A DNA stretch of 64,000 nt, taken from assembly GCA_965644295.1 (NCBI GenBank), contig CBFFRP010000433.1:62001-126000 (forward strand), in the 5' to 3' direction. Under the pieces are notes generated by a model. That model saw nothing but the letters and a program-made list of their open reading frames with translations, was not told the DNA's origin and did not search any database. A program made the translations under genes and the position numbers. Below are positions 56,401 through 64,000 of the stretch, one piece after another. The DNA comes from Paraphysomonas bandaiensis. Lineage: Eukaryota; Chrysophyceae. How positions within the stretch are numbered: position 1 is the stretch's first letter; every line of letters begins with the position of its first letter.

Positions 56401-59400
56401 TCGATGTTGGAATGGAAGTAGGATTCGATGTCGGAGAGCTAGTAGGTATCGAAGTGGGTAGCGATGTGGGGATTACGGTGGGAAGAGATGTGGGTAGAGA
56501 AGTTGGTATCGATGTGGGAAGCGATGTTGGAATTGATGTCGGTACGGTGGTAGGGTTCGATGTCGGGAATGAGGTGGGAAGAGATGTGGGTAGAGAAGTT
56601 GGTATCGATGAGGGTACAGATGTCGGAAATGAAGTGGGAAGAGATGTCGGTAAGCTGGTTGGTACCGATGTAGGTAGAGATGTCGGGATAGAGGTGGGAG
56701 GAGACGTAGGGAGACTGGTAGGTCTTGAAGTGGGTAGCGATGTCGGAATTGAGGTTGGAAGAGATGTCGGGATTACAGTAGGTAGAGATGTGGGAAGAGA
56801 TGACGGGATTACAGTGGGTAGAGATGTCGGGATTGACGTCAGTACGGACGTAGGATTCGATGTCGGGAATGAGGTGGGAAGAGATGTGGGTAGAGAAGTT
56901 GGTATCGATGTGGGTACAGATGTCGGAAATGAAGTGGGAAGAGATGTCGGTAAGCTGGTTGGTACCGATGTAGGTAGAGATGTCGGGATAGAGGTGGGAG
57001 GAGATGTAGGGAGACTGGTAGGTATTGAAGTGGGTAGCGATGTCGGAATTGAGGTTGGAAGAGATGTCGGGATTACAGTGGGTAGAGATGTCGGGATTGA
57101 CGTCGGTACGGACGTAGGATTCGATGTTGGAATGGAAGTAGGATTCGATGTCGGAGGGCTAGTAGGTATCGAAGTGGGTAGCGATGTGGGGATTACGGTG
57201 GGAAGAGATGTGGGTAGAGAAGTTGGTATCGATGTGGGAAGCGATGTTGGAATTGATGTCGGTACGGTGGTAGGATTCGATGTCGGGAATGAGGTGGGAA
57301 GAGATGTGGGTAGAGAAGTTGGTATCGATGTGGGTACAGATGTCGGAAATGAAGTGGGAAGAGATGTCGGTAAGCTGGTTGGCACCGATGTAGGTAGAGA
57401 TGTCGGGATAGAGGTGGGAGGAGACGTAGGGAGACTGGTAGGTCTTGAAGTGGGTAGCGATGTCGGAATTGAGGTTGGAAGAGATGTCGGGATTACAGTG
57501 GGTAGAGATGTCGGGATTGACGTCGGTACGGACGTAGGATTCGATGTCGGGAATGAGGTGGGAAGAGATGTGGGTAGAGAAGTTGGTATCGATGTGGGTA
57601 CAGATGTCGGAAATGAAGTGGGAAGAGATGTCGGTAAGCTGGTTGGTACCGATGTAGGTAGAGATGTCGGGATAGAGGTGGGAGGAGATGTAGGGAGACT
57701 GGTAGGTATTGAAGTGGGTAGCGATGTCGGGATTGATGTGGGAAGAGATGTCGGGATTACAGTGGGTAGAGATGTGGGTAGAGATGTCGGGATTGACGTT
57801 GGTACGGACGTAGGATTCGATGTTGGAATGGAAGTAGGATTCGATGTCGGAGGGCTAGTAGGTATCGAAGTGGGTAGCGATGTGGGGATTACGGTGGGAA
57901 GAGATGTGGGTAGAGAAGTTGGTATCGATGTGGGAAGCGATGTTGGAATTGATGTCGGTACGGTGGTAGGATTCGATGTCGGGAATGAGGTGGGAAGAGA
58001 TGTGGGTAGAGAAGTTGGTATCGATGTGGGTACAGATGTCGGAAATGAAGTGGGAAGAGATGTCGGTAAGCTGGTTGGTACCGATGTAGGTAGAGATGTC
58101 GGGATAGAGGTGGGAGGAGATGTAGGGAGACTGGTAGGTATTGAAGTGGGTAGCGATGTCGGGATTGATGTGGGAAGAGATGTCGGGATTACAGTGGGTA
58201 GAGATGTGGGTAGAGATGTCGGGATTGACGTTGGTACGGACGTAGGATTCGATGTTGGAATGGAAGTAGGATTCGATGTCGGAGGGCTAGTAGGTATCGA
58301 AGTGGGTAGCGATGTGGGGATTACGGTGGGAAGAGATGTGGGTAGAGAAGTTGGTATCGATGTGGGAAGCGATGTTGGAATTGATGTCGGTACGGTGGTA
58401 GGATTCGATGTCGGGAATGAGGTGGGAAGAGATGTGGGTAGAGAAGTTGGTATCGATGTGGGTACAGATGTCGGAAATGAAGTGGGAAGAGATGTCGGTA
58501 AGCTGGTTGGCACCGATGTAGGTAGAGATGTCGGGATAGAGGTGGGAGGAGACGTAGGGAGACTGGTAGGTCTTGAAGTGGGTAGCGATGTCGGAATTGA
58601 GGTTGGAAGAGATGTCGGGATTACAGTGGGTAGAGATGTCGGGATTGACGTCGGTACGGACGTAGGATTCGATGTCGGGAATGAGGTGGGAAGAGATGTG
58701 GGTAGAGAAGTTGGTATCGATGTGGGTACAGATGTCGGAAATGAAGTGGGAAGAGATGTCGGTAAGCTGGTTGGTACCGATGTAGGTAGAGATGTCGGGA
58801 TAGAGGTTGGAGGAGACGTAGGGAGACTGGTAGGTATTGAAGTGGGTAGCGATGTCGGGATTACAGTAGGTAGAGATGTGGGAAGAGATGTCGGGATTGA
58901 CGTCGGTACAGACGTAGGATTCGATGTCGGGAATGAGGTGGGAAGAGATGTGGGTAGAGAAGTAGGTATCGATGTGGGAAGCGATGTTGGAATTAATGTC
59001 GGTACAGACGTAGGATTCGATGTCGGGAATGAGGTGGGAAGAGATGTGGGTAGAGAAGTTGGTATCGATGTGGGTACAGATGTCGGAAATGAAGTGGGAA
59101 GAGATGTCGGTAAGCTGGTTGGTACCGATGTAGGTAGAGATGTCGGGATAGAGGTTGGAGGAGATGTAGGGAGACTGGTAGGTATTGAAGTGGGTAGCGA
59201 TGTCGGAATTGAGGTTGGAAGAGATGTCGGGATTACAGTAGGTAGAGATGTGGGAAGAGATGTCGGGATTGACGTCGGTACAGACGTAGGATTCGATGTC
59301 GGGAATGAGGTGGGAAGAGATGTGGGTAGAGAAGTTGGTATCGATGTGGGTACAGATGTCGGAAATGAAGTGGGAAGAGATGTCGGTAAGCTGGTTGGTA

Positions 59401-62400
59401 CCGATGTAGGTAGAGATGTCGGGATAGAGGTGGGAGGAGATGTAGGGAGACTGGTAGGTATTGAAGTGGGTAGCGATGTCGGGATTGATGTGGGAAGAGA
59501 TGTCGGGATTACGGTGGGTAGAGATGTGGGTAGAGATGTCGGGATTGACGTCGGTACAGACGTAGGATTCGATGTCGGGAATGAGGTGGGAAGAGATGTG
59601 GGTAGAGAAGTTGGTATCGATGTGGGTACAGATGTCGGAAATGAAGTGGGAAGAGATGTCGGTAAACTGGTTGGTACCGATGTAGGTAGAGATGTCGGGA
59701 TAGAGGTGGGAGGAGATGTAGGGAGACTGGTAGGTATTGAAGTGGGTAGCGATGTCGGAATTGAGGTTGGAAGAGATGTCGGGATTACAGTAGGTAGAGA
59801 TGTGGGAAGAGATGTCGGGATTGACGTCGGTAAATATGTCGGGATTGACGTCGGTACAGACGTAGGATTCGATGTCGGGAATGAGGTGGGAAGAGATGTG
59901 GGTAGAGAAGTTGGTATCGATGTGGGTACAGATGTCGGAAATGAAGTGGGAAGAGATGTCGGTAAACTGGTTGGTACCGATGTAGGTAGAGATGTCGGGA
60001 TAGAGGTTGGAGGAGATGTAGGGAGACTGGTAGGTATTGAAGTGGGTAGCGATGTCGGAATTGAGGTTGGAAGAGATGTCGGGATTACAGTAGGTAGAGA
60101 TGTGGGAAGAGATGTCGGGATTGACGTCGGTAAAGATGTCGGGATTGACGTCGGTACAGACGTAGGATTCGATGTCGGGAATGAGGTGGGAAGAGATGTG
60201 GGTAGAGAAGTTGGTATCGATGTGGGTACAGATGTCGGAAATGAAGTGGGAAGAGATGTCGGTAAGCTGGTTGGTACCGATGTAGGTAGAGATGTCGGGA
60301 TAGAGGTTGGAGGAGATGTAGGGAGACTGGTAGGTATTGAAGTGGGTAGCGATGTCGGGATTGATGTGGGAAGAGATGTCGGGATTACAGTGGGTAGAGA
60401 TGTGGGTAGAGATGTCGGGATTGACGTTGGTACGGACGTAGGATTCGATGTTGGAATGGAAGTAGGATTCGATGTCGGAGGGCTAGTAGGTATCAAAGTG
60501 GGTAGCGATGTGGGGATTACGGTGGGAAGAGATGTGGGTAGAGAAGTTGGTATCGATGTGGGAAGCGATGTTGGAATTGATGTCGGTACGGTGGTAGGAT
60601 TCGATGTCGGGAATGAGGTGGGAAGAGATGTGGGTAGAGAAGTTGGTATCGATGTGGGTACAGATGTCGGAAATGAAGTGGGAAGAGATGTCGGTAAGCT
60701 GGTTGGCACCGATGTAGGTAGAGATGTCGGGATAGAGGTTGGAGGAGATGTAGGGAGACTGGTAGGTATTGAAGTAGGTAGCGATGTCGGAATTGAGGTT
60801 GGAAAAGAAGTCGGGATTACAGTAGGTAGAGACGTGGGAAGAGATGTGGGAAGAGATGTCGGGATTACAGTGGGTAGAGATGTGGGTAGAGATGTCGGGA
60901 TTGACGTTGGTACGGACGTAGGATTCGATGTTGGAATGGAAGTAGGATTCGATGTCGGAGGGCTAGTAGGTATCGAAGTGGGTAGCGATGTCGGGATTAC
61001 GGTGGGAAGAGATGTGGGTAGAGAAGTTGGTATCGATGTTGGAATTGATGTCGGTACGGTGGTAGGATTCAATGTCGGGAATGAGGTGGGAAGAGATGTG
61101 GGTAGAGATGTCGGGATTGACGTTGGTACGGACGTTGGATTCGATGTTGGAATGGAAGTAGGATTCGATGTCGGAGGGCTAGTAGGTATCGAAGTGGGTA
61201 GCGATGTGGGGATTACGGTGGGAAGAGATGTGGGTAGAGAAGTTGGTATCGATGTTGGAATAGATGTCGGTACGGTGGTAGGATTCAATGTCGGGAATGA
61301 GGTGGGTAGAGAAGTTGGTATCGATGTGGGAAGCGATGTCGGTACGGTGGTAGGATTCGATGTCGGGAATGAGGTGGGAAGAGATGTGGGTACAGATGTC
61401 GGAAATGAAGTGGGAAGAGATGTCGGTAAGCTGGTTGGCACCGATGTAGGTAGGGATGTCGGGATAGAGGTGGGAGGAGATGTAGGGAGACTGGTAGGTA
61501 TTGAAGTGGGTAGCGATGTCGGAATTGAGGTTGGAAGAGATGTCGGGATTACAGTGGGTAGAGATGTCGGGATTGACGTCGGTACGGACGTAGGATTCGA
61601 TGTCGGAGGGCTAGTAGGTATCGAAGTGGGTAGCGATGTGGGGATTACGGTGGAATGAGATGTGGGTAGATATGTTGGAAATGAAGTGGAAAGAGATGTC
61701 GGGAATGAGGTGGGAGGCGATGCAGGGAGACTGGTAGGTATCGATGAGGGTTGTAATGTTTTGATTGACGTTGGTGCGGAGGTAGGATTTGATGTTGGAA
61801 TGGAGGATGGTGAGGATGTAGGAGTGTATGTTGGGAGTAAAGTTGGCACCCTTGTTGGAACTTCAAGTAATGGCACTGGTGGTCTCGAGGTAGGAAGGAG
61901 AGTACTCTCAGGTCTAGATGGCTTCGGAGTTCGTTGTTTTTTCTTCTTAGTTGGACTTGGCGTATTTACATTGCTTGGTGTTAGAGTTGGAGTTGAAATA
62001 GGTAGAAGGGTCGGAACTTCAAGGGCAGGTACAGAAGGGCAAGGAGTTGAAGTTGGTTTGTATGTGCGATGCTGCATTGGTGGTTGCTTTTTCCGAGGGG
62101 GTAGCCTCTTCTTCCTTGGCGGAGATCTCCTCTTCCTTGGTGGAGATCTCTTCTTTCTTGGTGGAAACCTCTTCTTCCTTGGTGGAAGCCTCTTCTTCCT
62201 ATGAGCCGGTAAACGTTTCTTTTTTCGTTCCAGCACATGCAAAGTTCTGAGATCCCCACTGTCAGTATCATCCCTCCCCAAAGTGACAATTCGACTAGGA
62301 TGTTTGGTATAATCTGAAGACAATATCAGATCTGGATTGTCATTATGAATGGAGTGCATGAGATGATGTGACTTGGTTTTTCTTACTGCGAGATCGGCTC

Positions 62401-62443
62401 CTACTAAACAGCCCAAAATTACAAAGACCTTGAAACCTATCAT
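53492..62443 (-). CDS. Giant secreted PTS-repeat protein with basic ends, ~2,983 aa
   Basis: I choose the Met at 62443 because it begins a signal peptide ([19 protein letters not shown]); the frame extends 51 codons further upstream. The N-terminal region has seven-residue basic repeats ([21 protein letters not shown]). About 2,500 residues follow of four-residue PTSx units (x mostly L, I, V, F, N, P), arranged in higher-order blocks of roughly 260-430 bp. The C-terminus returns to Lys/Arg/Ser-rich sequence. PALEVPT and PLLEVPT before the repeats and PFLDIPS and PALNLPS after them make the two ends mirror each other. The stalk should be an extended, O-glycosylated mucin or extensin-like rod; the ends could bind polyanions, silica or wall polysaccharide. 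PTS-repeat secreted proteins are common in stramenopiles. No intron is evident. The array length may be affected by assembly. Confidence 0.85.
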   Translation of the reverse strand: MIGFKVFVILGCLVGADLAVRKTKSHHLMHSIHNDNPDLILSSDYTKHPSRIVTLGRDDTDSGDLRTLHVLERKKKRLPAHRKKRLPPRKKRFPPRKKRSPPRKRRSPPRKKRLPPRKKQPPMQHRTYKPTSTPCPSVPALEVPTLLPISTPTLTPSNVNTPSPTKKKKQRTPKPSRPESTLLPTSRPPVPLLEVPTRVPTLLPTYTPTSSPSSIPTSNPTSAPTSIKTLQPSSIPTSLPASPPTSFPTSLSTSFPTYLPTSHSTVIPTSLPTSIPTSPPTSNPTSVPTSIPTSLPTVIPTSLPTSIPTSLPTSIPTSLPTSPPTSIPTSLPTSVPTSLPTSLPTSFPTSVPTSLPTSFPTSNPTTVPTSLPTSIPTSLPTSFPTLNPTTVPTSIPTSIPTSLPTSLPTVIPTSLPTSIPTSPPTSNPTSIPTSNPTSVPTSIPTSLPTSLPTSFPTLNPTTVPTSIPTSIPTSLPTSLPTVIPTSLPTSIPTSPPTSNPTSIPTSNPTSVPTSIPTSLPTSLPTVIPTSLPTSLPTSLPTVIPTSFPTSIPTSLPTSIPTSLPTSPPTSIPTSLPTSVPTSLPTSLPTSFPTSVPTSIPTSLPTSLPTSFPTSNPTTVPTSIPTSLPTSIPTSLPTSLPTVIPTSLPTLIPTSPPTSNPTSIPTSNPTSVPTSIPTSLPTSLPTVIPTSLPTSIPTSLPTSIPTSLPTSPPTSIPTSLPTSVPTSLPTSLPTSFPTSVPTSIPTSLPTSLPTSFPTSNPTSVPTSIPTSLPTSIPTSLPTSLPTVIPTSLPTSIPTSLPTSIPTSLPTSPPTSIPTSLPTSVPTSLPTSLPTSFPTSVPTSIPTSLPTSLPTSFPTSNPTSVPTSIPTYLPTSIPTSLPTSLPTVIPTSLPTSIPTSLPTSIPTSLPTSPPTSIPTSLPTSVPTSLPTSLPTSFPTSVPTSIPTSLPTSLPTSFPTSNPTSVPTSIPTSLPTSLPTVIPTSLPTSIPTSLPTSIPTSLPTSPPTSIPTSLPTSVPTSLPTSLPTSFPTSVPTSIPTSLPTSLPTSFPTSNPTSVPTSIPTSLPTSLPTVIPTSLPTSIPTSLPTSIPTSLPTSPPTSIPTSLPTSVPTSLPTSLPTSFPTSVPTSIPTSLPTSLPTSFPTSNPTSVPTLIPTSLPTSIPTSLPTSLPTSFPTSNPTSVPTSIPTSLPTSLPTVIPTSLPTSIPTSLPTSPPTSIPTSLPTSVPTSLPTSLPTSFPTSVPTSIPTSLPTSLPTSFPTSNPTSVPTSIPTSLPTVIPTSLPTSIPTSLPTSRPTSLPTSPPTSIPTSLPTSVPTSLPTSLPTSFPTSVPTSIPTSLPTSLPTSFPTSNPTTVPTSIPTSLPTSIPTSLPTSLPTVIPTSLPTSIPTSPPTSNPTSIPTSNPTSVPTSIPTSLPTSLPTVIPTSLPTSIPTSLPTSIPTSLPTSPPTSIPTSLPTSVPTSLPTSLPTSFPTSVPTSIPTSLPTSLPTSFPTSNPTTVPTSIPTSLPTSIPTSLPTSLPTVIPTSLPTSIPTSPPTSNPTSIPTSNPTSVPTSIPTSLPTSLPTVIPTSLPTSIPTSLPTSIPTSLPTSPPTSIPTSLPTSVPTSLPTSLPTSFPTSVPTSIPTSLPTSLPTSFPTSNPTSVPTSIPTSLPTVIPTSLPTSIPTSLPTSRPTSLPTSPPTSIPTSLPTSVPTSLPTSLPTSFPTSVPTSIPTSLPTSLPTSFPTSNPTTVPTSIPTSLPTSIPTSLPTSLPTVIPTSLPTSIPTSPPTSNPTSIPTSNPTSVPTSIPTSLPTVIPTSLPTSIPTSLPTSIPTSLPTSPPTSIPTSLPTSVPTSLPTSLPTSFPTSVPTSIPTSLPTSLPTSFPTSNPTSVLTSIPTSLPTVIPSSLPTSLPTVIPTSLPTSIPTSLPTSRPTSLPTSPPTSIPTSLPTSVPTSLPTSLPTSFPTSVPSSIPTSLPTSLPTSFPTSNPTTVPTSIPTSLPTSIPTSLPTSLPTVIPTSLPTSIPTSSPTSNPTSIPTSNPTSVPTSIPTSLPTSLPTVIPTSLPTSIPTSLPTSIPTSLPTSPPTSIPTSLPTSVPTSLPISLPTSFPTSVPTSIPTSLPTSLPTSFPTSNPTTVPTSIPTSLPTLIPTSLPTSLPTVIPTSLPTSIPTSPPTSNPTSIPTSNPTSVPTSIPTSLPTSLPTVIPTSLPTSIPTSLPTSIPTSLPTSPPTSIPTSLPTSVPTSLPTSLPTSFPTSVPTSIPTSLPTSLPTSFPTLNPTTVPTSIPTSIPTSLPTSLPTVIPTSLPTSIPTSPPTSNPTSVPTSFPTSLPTSLPTVIPTSLPTSIPTSLPTSIPTSLPTSPPTSIPKSLPTSVPTSLPTSLPTSFPTSLPTSIPTSLPTSLPTVIPTPLPTSIPTSPPTSNPTSIPTSNPTSVPTSFPTSLPTSLPTVIPISLPTSLPTSLPTVIPTSFPTSLPTVIPTSLPTSIPTSLPTSIPTSLPTSPPTSIPTSLPTSVPTSLPTSLPTSFPTSVPTSIPTSLPTSLPTVMPTSLPTSIPTSPPTSNPTSVPTSIPTSLPTSLPTSFPTSLPTSISTTIPTSIPTSTPTSNPTSIPTSNPSSVPTSIPTSLPTTLPTVIPTSLPTSIPTSLPTSIPTSLPTSPPTSIPTSLPTSVPTSLPTSFPTSFPTSVPTSIPTSLPTSLPTSFPTSNPTTVPTSIPTSLPTSIPTSLPTSLPTVIPTSLPTSIPTSPPTSNPTSIPTSNPTSVPTSFPTSLPTSLPTVIPTSLPTSIPTSLPTSIPSTVPTLSPSSLVPSTFRPTLPFLDIPSQFPSLNPSAAVSQPTLASTRKKRYRTSRPRKKKGKAWKRRKDFRKKRSHRPGPILQPNVSPSLRPTIPALNLPSTAPSTVFSSVPSYSPTVFPTSPLPGSLPTLYPTASKASMSDKRKKKHRQSKLSNPSLNNKKSDSQSKKISTRSSSKKTKTYKKKGSRKGLTKTRKSSVSSKKTGKAKGRHGKTK
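54150..61658 (+). other. Antisense open frame of 2,502 codons over the PTS array
   Basis: The strand opposite the PTS repeats is open for 7.5 kb, reading as (D/E)VG(R/I/T/S) units such as [19 protein letters not shown]. It arises because the 12-bp unit has no stop in this antisense frame. It has no signal peptide and no flanking conserved sequence. I list it as a compositional shadow, not a gene. Confidence 0.8.
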
Positions 62444-62817
62444 GGTCACTATGATATTTAACAACAAAAACAGATGAAACAGACTTTTAAAACATATACA
62501 ATTATGAAACCTGATATCACAATGATATTTACTATGGATATAATATATATTATAATGTATCATCGAACAAATCAAAAGAGTATTTGACTTATTCAATGAT
62601 GCCCTGATAGCTCTTGTATATTGTTATGAGTTACAATACCCCTTATATCCATTGATACATCTTGATAGCTTTAACAATATCCATAAGCTTAACAGCTAAA
62701 CATATATATGATCCCTATCAGTCCTCTCTATTATTAACTTACAAATATATGAGATATATAGATAAGGTTTGTTAAGGTACACTACATACATTATGATACA
62801 TCTACTATACCGTATCG
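62444..62817. promoter_or_regulatory. Upstream region of the PTS-protein gene
   Basis: AT-rich sequence with TATATATTATA-like stretches near 62541-62556, about 100 bp before the chosen start, which could serve as a core promoter. This is position-based only. Confidence 0.25.
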
Positions 62818-62990
62818 GCAGTCAGCATCTTATTTTTTCGGTAATAAAATGAAGCAAATATACTCTATATAACTGCAGTATATATATGGCTGTAATACAC
62901 ATAATTGTTATCTCAATATTAGAGGCATCTTTGAAGGATGCCGATACGACTGCTGTGCTGATTTGCTGATATATGAGCCAAAAATCTTGG
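62818..62990 (+). pseudogene. Decayed copy of the LNIRGI cysteine-rich exon
   Basis: The plus strand encodes FFGNKMKQ, a stop (TAA at about 62864), then YGCNTHNCYLNIRGIFEGC, which aligns with FGNKLNQ and YGWNTDNCCLNIRGI of the exon at 35914-36155 (minus). The nucleotide block TCTCAATATTAGAGGCATCT is identical in both. The in-frame stop and the absence of the Cys-rich start mark it as a pseudogene fragment. Confidence 0.6.
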
Positions 62991-64000
62991 AATTTTGACC
63001 AATTCTATAGGAATTGGGATTTTGAGTGTATTTATCTAAATTTACATCCGGCAACGTACTGGAATTTGGACATTTTTTTCGGGGTTTTGGCATTGATAAA
63101 TAGCCTATTTTTATGTGATTTCAAAAGTTGTCAGTACAAGGTGTTGATCTTAACACTCTGCCAATGGATGCACGTAGATATCAACCGTCTGGAATATGTA
63201 AATGTATAAATTGGAATGCGAGCTATGTTGTAACGAGATCATTTCACGTGAATTGTTCGTTGTTCGATATTGGATGTTTACACATGGGTACACTCTGGTT
63301 TTGGAATGTGATACTACTACAGACGATACGGAGCTTTGACCTGAACACAATAGCCTGCTCTCTACACTTTCTAATCAACTTTTCCTGCTGAAATTTGGAA
63401 TGACGTTTTAGAAATGAAGTGCTGCTGTGACATACTCGAGCTCTTCTGTGCAACACAGAGTAAATATCGGATGACCGCAGATAATGGAGCACGGGACTCT
63501 CCCAACAGTCGTAAGGATTGTAACACAAGTAATTAAGCATTTTGAATAGTTTATTTGTAGTGATAGGAAGTTCCGGAGTGGAGCTGGCTTGCACTCTTGC
63601 TTTTTTACTATTTTATTTAAGATCATCGCAACATATTGCGTGAAGTTTATAACGTTGTTACTTCGTAATATTATATTGTATCTTAATCTTACAGTAGTTA
63701 CAGTCTTAAAAAGGGATAGAGTTTAGTATTTAATTAGAAGAGACCCTTAGATGTACGATGTAGTATATCATTATCATTGTTACTTCGGTGGGAAACTAAA
63801 TTTCAGTGTGCACAAGAAATCTTATCCCACTCACTCAGGAGAGAAAGGCGTTGAATCGATTGGTGTCGTAGAAGTTACACATCTATTAAGTGTAATTTAT
63901 TATTTCTCTCCTGTTAAGCTGGCGGTGATTGGATTGTGTTATCGCTCGAAACTGGCGAGAGATACAGTAATGATGACGAAAGTAATCTATTTAAAAATAA
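62991..64000. other. Terminal intergenic sequence
   Basis: No gene is supported. A plus-strand frame (63128-63391) and an overlapping minus-strand frame (63594-63244) have no recognisable domain. No tRNA-like or repeat structure was identified. Confidence 0.4.

Noticed and set aside
54150-61658. Antisense DVGREVG protein as a real gene
   Set aside because: No start context, signal peptide or conserved flanks; it is the complement of a repeat whose sense strand has a full secreted-protein architecture.
54150-61658. CRISPR-like array
   Set aside because: Repeats are contiguous 12-bp coding units without unique spacers, in a eukaryotic gene.

Overview
This is a eukaryotic nuclear window, most likely from a flagellated stramenopile (heterokont). 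Intron-containing genes use GT-AG introns, mostly 45-150 nt. Three cues point to stramenopiles: a protein with the LIP/VPSRxxY...LWW..xDY motif (8701-9384), ankyrin repeats of the GGHLEVLQWLRSQ type (34068-34652), and a giant PTSxPTS repeat protein (53492-62443). A SPAG1 orthologue (15889-19886) implies motile cilia or flagella. The lineage is inferred from family resemblance; no search was possible.

Layout. 1-3640 holds the 3' part of a Ty1/Copia retrotransposon with its 3' LTR, then repeat and hAT debris. 3838-33378 is a fairly dense gene block, often in head-to-head pairs: an 879-aa coiled-coil protein (-) with ZC2HC1 (+); a conserved stramenopile-type protein (-) with a CDC123-GGACT fusion (+); Mpv17/PMP22 (-); SPAG1/DNAAF13 (-) with NSUN2 (+); a DXD glycosyltransferase (-) with a SANT/Myb protein (+); and an acylated AGC/YANK-like kinase (-). 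A 1,029-bp hAT element with terminal inverted repeats and near-perfect 8-bp target duplications sits at 14603-15631. 34068-40377 is gene-poor, with an ankyrin pseudogene, a cysteine-rich terminal exon, a small secreted protein and transposon relics. 40378-42269 is a Ser/Pro-rich protein with a duplicated VQELK motif. 42600-44280 is a repeat cluster: a 51-bp MITE and copies of a ~180-bp retroposon, one with a perfect 14-bp target duplication.

44331-52772 is a ~2,813-aa single-frame LINE polyprotein. It combines an OTU-like protease region, a SET methyltransferase-like domain, an APE endonuclease, reverse transcriptase, RNase H and a zinc knuckle. The SET domain is the most unusual feature of the window. 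53492-62443 encodes a ~2,983-aa secreted protein: a PTS-repeat stalk of about 2,500 residues between two mirror-image basic ends. Its antisense strand is also open for 2,502 codons. The last 1.4 kb holds a decayed copy of the cysteine-rich exon and nothing else I can support.

Shared themes: SPAG1 (dynein-arm preassembly) is the clearest flagellar gene; NSUN2 is translational housekeeping. A 10-mer, TACTGCTGTA, recurs in three of the head-to-head intergenic intervals and may be a shared promoter element.
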